Source: an uncultured Chloroflexota bacterium (lineage in GTDB: Bacteria > Chloroflexota > Dehalococcoidia > CAUJGQ01). Taken from it: 64,000 bases of DNA. A program made the position numbers and the translations under genes. The notes beneath the pieces were generated by a model. That model searched no databases, was not told the origin of the DNA, and saw nothing but the letters and a program-made list of their open reading frames with translations. The stretch lies in the NCBI GenBank assembly GCA_937879875.1, contig CALFMN010000102.1, positions 1 to 64,000 on the forward strand. The letters run 5' to 3'. Below are positions 15,885 to 24,816 of this stretch, in pieces. The first letter of the stretch is position 1; every line of letters begins with the position of its first letter.

Positions 15885-17441
15885 ATGGCCGAACCGATCG
15901 TGCAGACGAGCGCCGGAGCAGTGCAGGGCGGCGCCGAGCCCAACGGGGTTCTCGTCTTCAAGGGTTTGCCCTACGGCGCACCAACCGGGGGTGAGCGCCG
16001 CTTCCTGCCGCCGCTGGCGGCCGCGCCGTGGAGCGGCGTGCGCGACGCCGCGGCCTTCGGGCCGATCTGTCCGCAGGGCGGCGCCGTCGCCAGCGGCTCG
16101 CTTGCCGACCAGCGTACGATCGGCTTTCTGCCCGACCTGCCGCAGAGCGAGGACTGCCTCGTGCTCAACGTCTGGACGCCGGGCGTTGGCGATGTGGCGG
16201 GCCGGCCGGTGATGGTCTGGCTGCACGGCCGCGGCTACGCCGAGGGCGCGGGCTCCGAGGGCTGGTACAACGGCGCTGCGCTGGCGCGGCGCGGCGATGT
16301 CGTCGTCGTCACGATCAACCACCGGCTCAACGTCTTCGGCTACCTGCATCTCGCCGATCTCGATCCCGCCTTCGCCGGATCGGGTGTCGCGGGGCTGCTC
16401 GACGTGGTGCTGGCGCTCGAGTGGGTGCGCGACAATATCGCGGCCTTCGGCGGCGACCCGGGCAACGTCACGATCTTCGGCGAGTCGGGCGGAGGCGCCA
16501 AAGTCAGCACGCTGCTCGCCATGCCCGCGGCCGCGGGGCTGTTTCACCGCGCGATCGTGCAGAGCGGCCCCAGCCTGCGCGGCACGGAGGCAGCGGAGGG
16601 CACCGCGTTCGCTGAGCGGCTGCTGGCGCATTTCGGCCTCAAGCCGAACGAGGCTGCGAAGCTGCAAACGCTTCCCTTCGAGCAGCTCACCGAGGCGCTG
16701 GCGAGCATGCCCCCACCGCCCGACGGCACGGCGACCATGGCCGGTGCGCCGCGGCGCACCGCGCTCTGGCTGCGCCCGGTGGTTGACGGCACGTACTTAC
16801 CGCGGCACCCGTTCGACCCGGTCGCCGCGCCGACGGCGGCGCCTGTGCCGCTGCTGATCGGCACGAACAAAGACGAAGCCGCGCTGTTCCTCGCCGGCGA
16901 TCCGCGCAGGCGCCGCCTTGAAGAGTACGAGCTGCTTGAGCGGCTGACGCGGCTGCTGGGTGAGCGGCGCGACGAGATTCTGGAGGTCTACCGCCGCAAC
17001 CGCCCCGACGCCACGCCGTGGGATCTGCTGATCGGCATCTCCAGCGAGCCGACGCGGCTGGCCTCGATTCAGCTCGCGGAGCGCAAGGCGGCGGGCGGCC
17101 CGGCGCCGGTCTTCATGTATCTGTTCACCTGGGAGAGCGATGCGCTGGGCGGGTTGTTCAAGTCCTGCCACGCCCTGGAGATTCCGTTCGTCTTCAACCA
17201 GCCCGATGCGGCGCCGTTCACGGGCAGCAAAGCCAACCGTGGCGAACTGGCCGCCTCGATGAGCGACGCCTGGGCCGCATTCGCCCGCACCGGCGACCCG
17301 AACTGCTCCGGTCTGCCGCACTGGCCGGCGTACACGACGGACCGGCGCAGCACCATGCTCTTCGACGTACCCTGCCGCGTCGAAGATGACCCGCGGCGCG
17401 AAGAGCGGCTGGTCTGGGAAGGCATGGCGCTGCGGCGGTAG
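15885..17441 (+). CDS. Type-B carboxylesterase/lipase
   Basis: Protein of 518 aa, normal length for the family. It starts with the typical TSAGAVQG...VFKGLPYGAPTGGERRFLPP. The SEDCLVLNVWTP block and the oxyanion-hole region VMVWLHGRGYAEGAGS are present. The nucleophile is S201 in FGESGGG (most relatives have GESAGG). The acid is probably the Glu in GTNKDEAALF, and the His lies in KSCHALEIPFVF. It hydrolyses carboxylic esters; substrate range is unknown. No signal peptide is seen. The start at 15885 has GGGAG 7 nt upstream. Confidence 0.92.
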   Translation: MAEPIVQTSAGAVQGGAEPNGVLVFKGLPYGAPTGGERRFLPPLAAAPWSGVRDAAAFGPICPQGGAVASGSLADQRTIGFLPDLPQSEDCLVLNVWTPGVGDVAGRPVMVWLHGRGYAEGAGSEGWYNGAALARRGDVVVVTINHRLNVFGYLHLADLDPAFAGSGVAGLLDVVLALEWVRDNIAAFGGDPGNVTIFGESGGGAKVSTLLAMPAAAGLFHRAIVQSGPSLRGTEAAEGTAFAERLLAHFGLKPNEAAKLQTLPFEQLTEALASMPPPPDGTATMAGAPRRTALWLRPVVDGTYLPRHPFDPVAAPTAAPVPLLIGTNKDEAALFLAGDPRRRRLEEYELLERLTRLLGERRDEILEVYRRNRPDATPWDLLIGISSEPTRLASIQLAERKAAGGPAPVFMYLFTWESDALGGLFKSCHALEIPFVFNQPDAAPFTGSKANRGELAASMSDAWAAFARTGDPNCSGLPHWPAYTTDRRSTMLFDVPCRVEDDPRREERLVWEGMALRR

Positions 17442-17890
17442 AGCTCCGGTCAAGTACCTTACGTTGTGCCGCGATCGCGCTCCTCCGGCGGCGGCCCATG
17501 CCCTGGCTCGACCTCGCACACGGGAGTCATCCGGCCAAGAACATCCGGATCGCTATGCTGTGGTCGTAGGCGTACTCGAAGATGCCGACGTGCCCGCCGC
17601 GCGGCATCACCTGCAGCCCGAGGCGTTCCTCACGCCGGAATCTGCGCGAACCGCGCCGTCTACGCGCTGACCCGGCTCCATCAGCAGCAAAACACGGCCT
17701 TGACAGCGAAAAGGGGGGGGTGTACACCCTGTCCATACAAGGTACCCCGTGCAGTCGATAGGCCTTATCTCGATCGATTCTTGCACGACGCGTGCGTTCT
17801 CACCTTCCCTCAGCCATGGGTGCAACGGGGCGTGGCCGCGCTGGCTACGGCTCTTGCTGGTCATTCCTTGATCAGCCGAGGAGGGACGTT
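17442..17890. other. Intergenic region with possible hydrolase remnant and operon promoter
   Basis: No intact gene is seen in 449 bases. On the minus strand about 17527-17650 reads EERLGLQVMPRGGHVGIFEYAYDHS and then ends in a stop, which looks like the C-terminus of a lost protein (GGHVGIF recalls alpha/beta hydrolases). It has no plausible start, so it may be a gene remnant. The right part holds the promoter-like sequence at 17700-17729 before the ABC transporter operon. Confidence 0.35.
17700..17729 (+). promoter_or_regulatory. Candidate promoter with G8 tract in the spacer and a 12-bp palindrome
   Basis: TTGACA (17700-17705), then a 17-nt spacer containing four A and eight G in a row, then TACACC (17723-17728). 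The -10 overlaps a perfect palindrome GGGTGTACACCC (17718-17729). It lies about 160 nt before the peptide-binding protein gene. The -10 is weak, so the promoter assignment is tentative. Confidence 0.33.
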
Positions 17891-19813
17891 ATGGAGAGCA
17901 GCGGGTACTGGCAACACCTGGCTCAGGGCGGGCGGACCACGCGCCGGCGGGTGCTGGCCACCGGCGGCGCGGCCGCCGGCACGCTGTTCCTCGCGGCCTG
18001 CAGCGGATCGGGCAGCAAGAAGAGCAGTAGCAGCACCGGCAATGCGGGCGCCAACACGCAGGCCGGAGCCCCCACGTCGTCGGGGTCCGTTGCCAGCGGC
18101 GCGCCGCTCACGGCGACGGCGTCCGCGAATGGCTCACGTGGCAACCCGACGTCACCTATCTACCTGGATGCGAAGAGCAAACCGGTCACCGGCAAGGAGA
18201 CTATCGAGGAGCTGCGGGAGCGCTTCCATCCCCGTAACCTCAAGTACTTACCCGGCTGGAAGAACAACCCCAAGTACGGTGGTACGCTGCGCTGGTTCAG
18301 CGACATGCCGACGAGCTGGGACTTCTCCGACGCGGCAGCATCGCTCCTGGCCAGTTATGCGATGTTCCACAACGGTCTGATGACGTTCGAGATGGGCGAT
18401 CTGAGCGACAACCTGAACCTGGTCACGACCGAGCTGGACCTGGCGAAATCCTATGAGCAGACCGATCAGTTGACCCTGACCTTCAAGCTCCAGCCGAACG
18501 TCAAATGGCAGAACGTGCCGCCGGTGAACGGGCGTCTGTTCACCTCCGAGGACGTCAAGTACTGCACCGAGGTCTACCAGAAAGCGCCCGTGCAGAGCAC
18601 GATCTACCGCGACGTCGATCACGTCGAGGTGCCGGACGCCAATACCGTCGTATTCAAGATGAAGCAGCCCGTCGCGTACTTCTTGAACGTCCTGCGCCAA
18701 CCACACAACCTCATCTTCTCGCGCGAGCAGCACGACTCGCCCAACGGCCTCAAGGACGGCCCGATCGGAACCGGTGCGTTCATTTTCACCGGCGGAACAC
18801 TGCACGTTGGTTGGAAAGCGCGCAAGAACCCGGACTATTTTAAGAAGGATAAGTGGACCGGCCAACAGTTGCCGTATCTCGACGGGATAGAGACGCTGTA
18901 CGTGGCCGATTCGAACGCGGCCGTGGCCGGCGTGCGATCGAAACAGGTCGACGTATACGGGGCGCCCACACGTAACATCTGGATGGACCTGCTCAAGACC
19001 AACCCGGAGTTGGTCACCCAGATCACCACGCCGCCGCCGAGCTATCAGCCCTTCATCGGCATCCGTAACGATAAGCCACCGTTCAACGATCCGCGCGTGC
19101 GGCAGGCGATGTCGTTGGCGATCGATCGTCAAGCCATCATTGATAGCGTGTTCTTCGGCATGGCCGGCTATGGCTACGCACAAGATTGGACGTACTTCGG
19201 CCAGGAGTGGCCCTGGACGCTGGACCAGGTCGGCCAGTACATGCAGTTCGACGTGAAGAAGGCCAAGCAGCTCCTGGCCGCCGCGGGCCTCAGTAACGGT
19301 ATCGGCCGCAAGATGGAACTCTATCACGTGGCCGCGACCGGCTACAACTTCGACACGGGGCAGCTAGTGGCCGACAACTGGCAGCGCAACCTCGGCATCG
19401 ACGTGACGCAGACGACGCCACCCGACTACGCGTCCTGGGTGAACAAGCTGTACAACGTCCAGTATGACGACACGATCGTTGTCGGTGTGGCCGGCCCAAG
19501 CCTTGACCCGGATGCGTACGCGTTCGACCCGCTGAACTCACATTCGACCAAGAACTATTTCAAAGTCAATGACCCGCAACTGGATCAACTGACCCAGGCG
19601 CAGCGGGTGGAGTTCGACGTTCCCAAGCGCCAGGGGATCTTGCGGGAAATCATGGCCCGCGACCTAGATCAGGCCTACCGGATGTGGACGGTGACCCAGT
19701 ACAAGATCAACGCCCGCTTCCCGTATCTGTACAACGCGGTCGATCAGGTCCACGCCTGGGGACCGGCGGGCTGGGGCTCCAAAGTCTGTGAGCTGATCTG
19801 GATGGACAAGTAG
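17891..19813 (+). CDS. ABC transporter peptide/solute-binding lipoprotein (family 5)
   Basis: Protein of 640 aa. The N-terminus has RRR (18-20), a hydrophobic stretch and the lipobox LAAC37, that is a Tat-like lipoprotein signal, followed by a Ser/Gly-rich linker. The mature part has SBP_bac_5 features: KYGGTLRW, LTFKLQPNVKWQNVPPVNGRLFTSEDVKY, PFNDPRVRQAMSLAIDRQAIID. It should capture oligopeptides or similar solutes at the outer face of the membrane and deliver them to the two permeases downstream. ATG 17891 has GAGGAGGGA 5-6 nt upstream. Confidence 0.93.
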   Translation: MESSGYWQHLAQGGRTTRRRVLATGGAAAGTLFLAACSGSGSKKSSSSTGNAGANTQAGAPTSSGSVASGAPLTATASANGSRGNPTSPIYLDAKSKPVTGKETIEELRERFHPRNLKYLPGWKNNPKYGGTLRWFSDMPTSWDFSDAAASLLASYAMFHNGLMTFEMGDLSDNLNLVTTELDLAKSYEQTDQLTLTFKLQPNVKWQNVPPVNGRLFTSEDVKYCTEVYQKAPVQSTIYRDVDHVEVPDANTVVFKMKQPVAYFLNVLRQPHNLIFSREQHDSPNGLKDGPIGTGAFIFTGGTLHVGWKARKNPDYFKKDKWTGQQLPYLDGIETLYVADSNAAVAGVRSKQVDVYGAPTRNIWMDLLKTNPELVTQITTPPPSYQPFIGIRNDKPPFNDPRVRQAMSLAIDRQAIIDSVFFGMAGYGYAQDWTYFGQEWPWTLDQVGQYMQFDVKKAKQLLAAAGLSNGIGRKMELYHVAATGYNFDTGQLVADNWQRNLGIDVTQTTPPDYASWVNKLYNVQYDDTIVVGVAGPSLDPDAYAFDPLNSHSTKNYFKVNDPQLDQLTQAQRVEFDVPKRQGILREIMARDLDQAYRMWTVTQYKINARFPYLYNAVDQVHAWGPAGWGSKVCELIWMDK

Positions 19814-19872
19814 CCCTCTCGGCGGGAGCAGGCGGGCATGCGATCGAGCCCGCGGACTGTGGGGCACCGGCA

Positions 19873-20826
19873 ATGACGAACTACATCATCCGGCGCACGG
19901 CCGCCGCGGTGTTCGTCCTGCTCGTCATGTCCATCGTCATCTTCCGGCTGGTGCACTGGCTGCCGGGCGACGTCCTGCTGGTGAAGCTCGGGGAAGGCGG
20001 ACGGGTTGCGCCGGCCCAAATGGCGCTGGCGCGCAAGGAGATGGGGCTCGACCGGCCGCTGGTGGTGCAATACACCTCATGGTTGGGCAACATCGTGCGC
20101 GGCAATTTCGGGCACTCGCTGCTCTACCCGAACAAGACCGTGCTCGGCCTGTACGGCGACGGCCTGCCCATCACCATCGAACTGGCCGTGCTTGGGCTCA
20201 TCCTGGCGCTGCTGATCGCGATCCCGGTCGGCGTGCTCTCCGCGGTCAAGCAGGATACCTGGCTGGACTATGTCACCCGCGTCACCGCGATCGCTGGGCT
20301 TGCGGTGCCTAGCTTTTGGCTCGGAACCCTCGCCTTGCTGTACGGACAGCTCTGGTTCCACTGGACACCACCGTTGCGGTACATCTCATTCGGGCGAAAC
20401 CCGGGCAGCAACATGCAGATGTTTGTCTTGCCCGCCGTGATTCTCGGCTTCGGCATCGGCGCGGGGATGACCCGCATTACGCGGAGCAGCGTGCTGGAAG
20501 CGCTGCGCAACGACTACGTGCGCACGGCGCGGGCGAAAGGGCTACGCTCTGGCACGGTGATCGTCCGGCACGTGCTGCGCAACTCGCTCATCCCGGTGAC
20601 CACCGTCCTTGGTCTGCAGGTCGGCGCACTGCTCGGTGGCCAGGTGATCCTGGAGCAACTCTTCAGCCTGCCCGGTATCGGACAGATCACGTTGAACGGC
20701 GTGCTCACGCGAGACTACACCGTGATCCAGGGCGGCGCGCTGATGATCGGTTCCGTCGTAGTCTTCATGAACCTGCTGGTCGACGTGTCATACGTCTTCC
20801 TGGATCCGCGGATCAGGTACGGGTAA
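19873..20826 (+). CDS. ABC transporter permease, DppB-like
   Basis: Protein of 317 aa with six predicted membrane helices. It has the DppB/OppB pattern: N-terminal RRTAAAVFVLLVMSIVIFRLVHWLPGD, then MGLDRPLVVQYTSWLGNIVRGNFGHSL, and the EAA-like loop EALRNDYVRTARAKGLRSGTVIVRHVLRNSLIP that contacts the ATPase. It forms the membrane channel with the next gene product. It lies 59 nt after the binding-protein gene. Confidence 0.93.
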   Translation: MTNYIIRRTAAAVFVLLVMSIVIFRLVHWLPGDVLLVKLGEGGRVAPAQMALARKEMGLDRPLVVQYTSWLGNIVRGNFGHSLLYPNKTVLGLYGDGLPITIELAVLGLILALLIAIPVGVLSAVKQDTWLDYVTRVTAIAGLAVPSFWLGTLALLYGQLWFHWTPPLRYISFGRNPGSNMQMFVLPAVILGFGIGAGMTRITRSSVLEALRNDYVRTARAKGLRSGTVIVRHVLRNSLIPVTTVLGLQVGALLGGQVILEQLFSLPGIGQITLNGVLTRDYTVIQGGALMIGSVVVFMNLLVDVSYVFLDPRIRYG

Positions 20827-20875
20827 GCGCGGACTGGCGGTCAACGCGGGCATCGTCGCTCCGTGGAGGTGCCAG

Positions 20876-21796
20876 GTGACGATCGAAGGCGCCTTGCTCG
20901 ACACCGAACCAGGCAAAGTTGCCGGCGAGCTTGATTCCCTGCGTCCACGGCGCGGTCGCGCGGGGCGCCTATTGCTCGTTGCCCGCAGGAAGCCCCTCGG
21001 TACGATCTCTCTGGCTGTGATCGTGGTGCTGGTGGTGACCGCGGTCTTCGCGCCGCTGATCGCGCCCTATGATCCGACGGCCACGCACCCGCGCCAGAAG
21101 TTGCAAAGCTCGAGCGCACAGTTCCTGCTCGGAACCGACAACCTCGGTCGCGACACCTTCAGCCAAATCGTGCACGGCGCCCGTACCTCGCTGTGGGCCG
21201 GTGTCTCCGCCACCGTCTTCGGCACCATCCTGGGTTCGCTCATCGGCATGGCCAGCGGTTACGCAGGCGGTCGCACCGACATGGCGATCCAGCGATTTAT
21301 GGACGCGCTCCAAGCGTTGCCGCTGATCGTGCTGTTGCTGGTCGTCGTGGTGGCGCTTGGGCCGAGCCTGTGGAACATCGTCTTGGCGCTGTCCATCGGC
21401 ATCTTGCCCGCCGCCGGCAGAATCATCCGCGGCGCCACGCTCACGGTGAAGACGGAAACCTACATCGAGGCGGCGCGCGTCGTGGGCGCCCAGCCGTTTC
21501 GTATCCTGTTTCGACACGTGCTCCCCAACGTCACCGCGTATATCATCGTGATCGCCTCGGTGACGGTCGGCGGCGCCATCCTCGCCGAGGCCGGCCTGAG
21601 CTTCCTGGGCCTGGGCGTACCACCGCCCACGCCATCATGGGGCGGCATGCTGACGAACGCGGGGCGGCGGTTCTTCGAAGAGCAACCCGGACTCGCCATC
21701 TACCCCGGGCTCGCTATCTTTGTGTCTGTGCTCTCCTTCAACTTGCTGGGCGACACTCTCCGCGACGTGTTCGACCCGCGGCTGCGCGGCCGCTAA
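20876..21796 (+). CDS. ABC transporter permease, DppC-like
   Basis: Protein of 306 aa. It has an N-terminal OppC-type helix followed by PYDPTATHPRQKLQSSSAQFLLGTDNLGRDTFSQIVHGARTSL, the conserved DppC/OppC block, then ATPase-contact loop EAARVVGAQPFRILFRHVLPN, ending with NLLGDTLRDVFDPRLRGR. GTG 20876 has GGAGGT 6-7 nt upstream. No DppD/DppF ATPase genes follow, so the ATPases must come from elsewhere or be shared. Confidence 0.93.
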   Translation: MTIEGALLDTEPGKVAGELDSLRPRRGRAGRLLLVARRKPLGTISLAVIVVLVVTAVFAPLIAPYDPTATHPRQKLQSSSAQFLLGTDNLGRDTFSQIVHGARTSLWAGVSATVFGTILGSLIGMASGYAGGRTDMAIQRFMDALQALPLIVLLLVVVVALGPSLWNIVLALSIGILPAAGRIIRGATLTVKTETYIEAARVVGAQPFRILFRHVLPNVTAYIIVIASVTVGGAILAEAGLSFLGLGVPPPTPSWGGMLTNAGRRFFEEQPGLAIYPGLAIFVSVLSFNLLGDTLRDVFDPRLRGR

Positions 21797-22097
21797 CGGC
21801 TGTCCGTGCGATCGTCCGGCTTCGTTGCCGTGCTGCCGGCCGCGCAGGCGCCGGTCTCTACGTCGTCATCAGCATGGGCGAGCGCGGCGCCGGCGCGATC
21901 GCGTCGGGGCCAAGCGCGTACGCATCCTTCTGACAGACCTGGATGCGGTAGCAGCCGGGGTCGGCGATCTCGCGGCAGGTCTGGTTGCGCGCCTCGGCGG
22001 CGTGTCAGTGCGGAGGCAGGGCCGGCCGGTGACGTGCCGCCGTCCGAGCCGTAAGCCGGCCGTTCACGCGCTCCGGCCGCGGCGCTGACCGATGCCG
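21797..22097. other. Intergenic region containing an NHL-gene fragment
   Basis: The 301 bases between the DppC-like gene and the malic enzyme stop hold no intact gene. Their only recognisable content is the fragment at 21858-21966, described separately. Confidence 0.6.
21858..21966 (-). pseudogene. C-terminal fragment of an NHL-repeat protein gene
   Basis: Read on the minus strand it encodes GCYRIQVCQKDAYALGPDAIAPAP...MLMTT and a stop. The C-terminus of the intact NHL protein at 23648-24667 reads HRIQVYQKEAYALGPEAIAPVP...TLMTT. DNA identity is high over about 100 bases and ends upstream of this point. There is no start and no propeller, so it is a remnant of a duplicated gene. The malic enzyme gene lies exactly between the fragment and the intact copy. 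Confidence 0.75.
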
Positions 22098-23516
22098 CTA
22101 TCCTACCGGCAGGCGGTTGAGGCCGGCGGCGGCCGCGGCCTGCTGCACGGCGCCGGCGACGGCGGGCACGACCTGCCTGTTGAACACTGACGGCACGATA
22201 TACTCCTCCGAGAGCTCATCCTCGGCGACCAGCCCCGCCAACGCCTCGGCAGCCGCGATCTTCATCGCGTCGTTGACGCCGCGCGCACGGCAGTCGAGCA
22301 GCCCGCGGAAGACACCCGGAAACGCCAGCACATTGTTGATCTGGTTGGGGTAGTCGCTGCGGCCGGTCGCCACGATGCGTACGTTCTCCGGCATCTCTTC
22401 GGGCATGATCTCCGGCGTCGGGTTGGCAAGCGCGAAGGCGATCGCACGAGGACGCATCGCCGCCAGCCACTCGCCACGCGCCAGGTTCGGGCCGCTCAAG
22501 CCGATGAAGGCGTCGGCGCCGCGCAGCGCTTCGGCCAGATCGCCGGTGACACGCTCGCGGTTGGTGTGCTCGGCGATCCACTGCTTTTGCGGGTTCATAT
22601 GCTCGGTTCTGCCCGCGTAGACGACGCCGGCGCGGTCGACAGTGATCACGTCGCCGACGCCCGCCTGCAGCAGCAGCTTCGTCGAGGCGACGGCCGAGGC
22701 GCCGAGGCCGAGCACCACCAGCTTCATCTTCCCCAGCCGCCGTCCGCTGCAGCGAGCGGCATTCAGCATCGCTGCGAGGACGACGATCGCCGTGCCGTGC
22801 TGATCGTCGTGAAAGACGGGGATGTCGAGCCGGCGGCTCAGCTCCTCCTCCACCGTGAAGCAGGCCGGCGCCGCCACGTCCTCAAGGTTGATGCCGCCGA
22901 AGCCCGGCGCGATCGCGGCGCCGACTTCGATCAACTGCTCGGGACTCTCGACCCGCACGCAGATGGGATAAGCATCGACGCCGGCAAACTCCTTGAAGAG
23001 CAGCGCCTTGCCCTCCATCACCGGCATCGCCGCCTCGGGGCCGATATCGCCCAGCCCCAGCACCGCCGATCCATCCGTGAGCACGGCCACCGCGTTGCGC
23101 TTGATCGTCAGCTCCCAGACGCGCTCCGGCTGCGCCGCGATCGCCTGTGAGACGCGGCCCACGCCCGGCGTGTAGGCCATCGAGAGGTCGTCGCGGGTGC
23201 GCACCGGCAGCTTCGAGCTGACAGCGATCTTCCCGCCCTGGTGGAGGGCGAAGGTGCGGTCGATCGCCTCAAGCAACTCGATGCCCGCGATCTCCCGCAC
23301 CGCGGCGATCACCTGCGCGCTGTGCTCCTCATCACGGCACTTCACGGCGATGTCCCGCACGACCTCGCTGCCGCGGTGCTCGACGATGTCGACGGCGTCG
23401 ATATCGCCGCCGGCCTGCCCAATCGCCGTAGTCAGCCGGCCCAGCATGCCGGGGATGCTGCGGATCCGCGTGCGCAGCGTGAAGGTGTAGCCTGCCGACG
23501 GGGTGATGCTCGTCAC
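22098..23516 (-). CDS. NAD-dependent malic enzyme with N-terminal ACT domain
   Basis: Protein of 472 aa. Residues about 8-85 form an ACT-like domain (TLRTRIRSIPGMLGRLTTAIGQAGGDIDAVDIVE). The malic-enzyme core follows: KLPVRTRDDLSMAYTPGVGRV, the metal and substrate block NLEDVAAPACFTVEEELSRRLDIPVFHDDQHGTAIVVLAA, and the Rossmann motif VVLGLGASAVASTKLLL. It should oxidatively decarboxylate malate to pyruvate, with the ACT domain possibly giving allosteric control. GTG 23516 is chosen because GAGAGGG lies just upstream; ATG 23555 is the alternative. ANPTPEIMPEE and SDYPNQINNVLAFPGVFRG confirm the family. Confidence 0.93.
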   Translation of the reverse strand: MTSITPSAGYTFTLRTRIRSIPGMLGRLTTAIGQAGGDIDAVDIVEHRGSEVVRDIAVKCRDEEHSAQVIAAVREIAGIELLEAIDRTFALHQGGKIAVSSKLPVRTRDDLSMAYTPGVGRVSQAIAAQPERVWELTIKRNAVAVLTDGSAVLGLGDIGPEAAMPVMEGKALLFKEFAGVDAYPICVRVESPEQLIEVGAAIAPGFGGINLEDVAAPACFTVEEELSRRLDIPVFHDDQHGTAIVVLAAMLNAARCSGRRLGKMKLVVLGLGASAVASTKLLLQAGVGDVITVDRAGVVYAGRTEHMNPQKQWIAEHTNRERVTGDLAEALRGADAFIGLSGPNLARGEWLAAMRPRAIAFALANPTPEIMPEEMPENVRIVATGRSDYPNQINNVLAFPGVFRGLLDCRARGVNDAMKIAAAEALAGLVAEDELSEEYIVPSVFNRQVVPAVAGAVQQAAAAAGLNRLPVG

Positions 23517-23647
23517 GAAAACCCTCTCAGTTGGCCAGCCAGCCCGGCTAGCCATCGGCCTGCAACCGCACCAGTTCCGGCAATGCGATCAGGCACTCGG
23601 TTGCGTTACGGAGTGCGTCGCGTGCGCCGCCACGACGCCTGCCGAAT

Positions 23648-24667
23648 CTACGTCGTCATCAGCGTGGGCGAGCGCGGGACTGGCGCGATCGCCTCCGGGC
23701 CGAGCGCGTACGCCTCTTTCTGATAGACCTGGATGCGGTGGCAGCCGTGGTCGCAGATGAAGAGGCGGCCCTCGGCATCGACGCGTACGGAGCCCGGGCC
23801 TTTCAGCCGCTTCTGCGGCTCAAGCCGCGCCATCTCGCGCAGGCGCAGCGGCTTCGGATTCGCCAGCAGGTAGTCGCGGGCCACGCGCGAGAGTGTCGCA
23901 TCGCCGACGAACTGCTCGACGTAGCGGCCGTCGGGATTGAAGAGCTGCACGCGGTTGTTGCCCCAGTCCGCCACGTAGATGTCGCCGTCGCGGTCCACCG
24001 CCAGGCCTGCCGGCCGGTTGAGCTGCCCTGCTTCTGCGCCGGACGAGCCGAACGCGGAGAGAAAGGCGCCATCGGCGCTGAAGGTCTGCACGCGGTCGTT
24101 GCGCCAGTCGCTGACGTACACGCGGCCTTCGTCATCCACAGCGATGCCCCAGGGCATGTTGAACTCGCCGGGACCGCTGCCGAACCTGCCCCACGTTGAG
24201 AGGAAGCGGCCGTCGCGGGAAAACTTCTGCACGCGGTGGTTCATGGTGTCCACCACGAACAGATTCTCCTCGTCGGATGTGTCGAAGGCGATGCCAGAGG
24301 GGCGGTTGAGCTGGCCCTCGCCGCTGCCCGCCTCGCCCCAGGTGCCGAGGCACTGCCCCTCGCGATCCATGATCGTGATGCGGTTCAGCGCCTCGTCGGA
24401 GATCAGCAGCCGCTCCTCGCGGTCGCGGATCAGCGCCGCCGGCCACAGGAACTTGCCCTCGGCCGTGCCGGCGCCGCCGATCACGTCGCGGTCCTCGTCG
24501 TCCCAGCTGTAGCGGCGGATCTCCGTGCCCAGTTCGCCGCGGCAGAGCACGTAGATGCGGCCCTCATCGCCCAGGGCGACGTCCACCGGATTCGTAGTCA
24601 GGCGGCGCATCCCCAGCGTCTTGATATAGGGAAAGCCCGCCCGCAGCAGGGCATGTGCTCTCGGCAT
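23648..24667 (-). CDS. NHL-repeat beta-propeller protein
   Basis: Protein of 339 aa with about five NHL repeats, each with the pattern LNRPSGIAFD...LFVVDTMNHRVQKFSRDGRFL (also FNMPWGIAVDDEGRVYVSDWRNDRVQTF and LNRPAGLAVDRDGDIYVADWGNNRVQLF). It folds as a six-bladed propeller. NHL proteins act as scaffolds or lactonase-like enzymes; no catalytic residues are assigned. No signal peptide is seen. ATG 24667 has GGAAGGAG about 10 nt upstream. A C-terminal fragment of a paralogue lies at 21858-21966. Confidence 0.88.
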   Translation of the reverse strand: MPRAHALLRAGFPYIKTLGMRRLTTNPVDVALGDEGRIYVLCRGELGTEIRRYSWDDEDRDVIGGAGTAEGKFLWPAALIRDREERLLISDEALNRITIMDREGQCLGTWGEAGSGEGQLNRPSGIAFDTSDEENLFVVDTMNHRVQKFSRDGRFLSTWGRFGSGPGEFNMPWGIAVDDEGRVYVSDWRNDRVQTFSADGAFLSAFGSSGAEAGQLNRPAGLAVDRDGDIYVADWGNNRVQLFNPDGRYVEQFVGDATLSRVARDYLLANPKPLRLREMARLEPQKRLKGPGSVRVDAEGRLFICDHGCHRIQVYQKEAYALGPEAIAPVPRSPTLMTT

Positions 24668-24717
24668 CGCTCGTCGGCTCCTTCCTGGCAGCGTCGCGTG
24701 AATCTCACCGCTCTCTT

Positions 24718-24800
24718 GCGCCGCTGGTCGCGCCTGGCGGCGCGAAGGGCGCAGCATTGAAAGGTCTCCGACGGTTGCGCTCAGCTATGGGCGCCCCTAC
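24718..24800 (-). repeat. Intergenic repeat family 2, copy 1
   Basis: On the minus strand it reads GTAGGGGCGC, about 40 other bases, then GCGCCCTTCGCGCC-G-CAGGCGCGACCAGCGGCGC. The second block matches 51413-51448 in inverted orientation with a single mismatch over more than 30 bases, and the GTAGGGGCGC start is shared. The left boundary shown is the end of the shared block. Confidence 0.6.
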
Positions 24801-24816
24801 GTCTGTCGCTGTGGCG

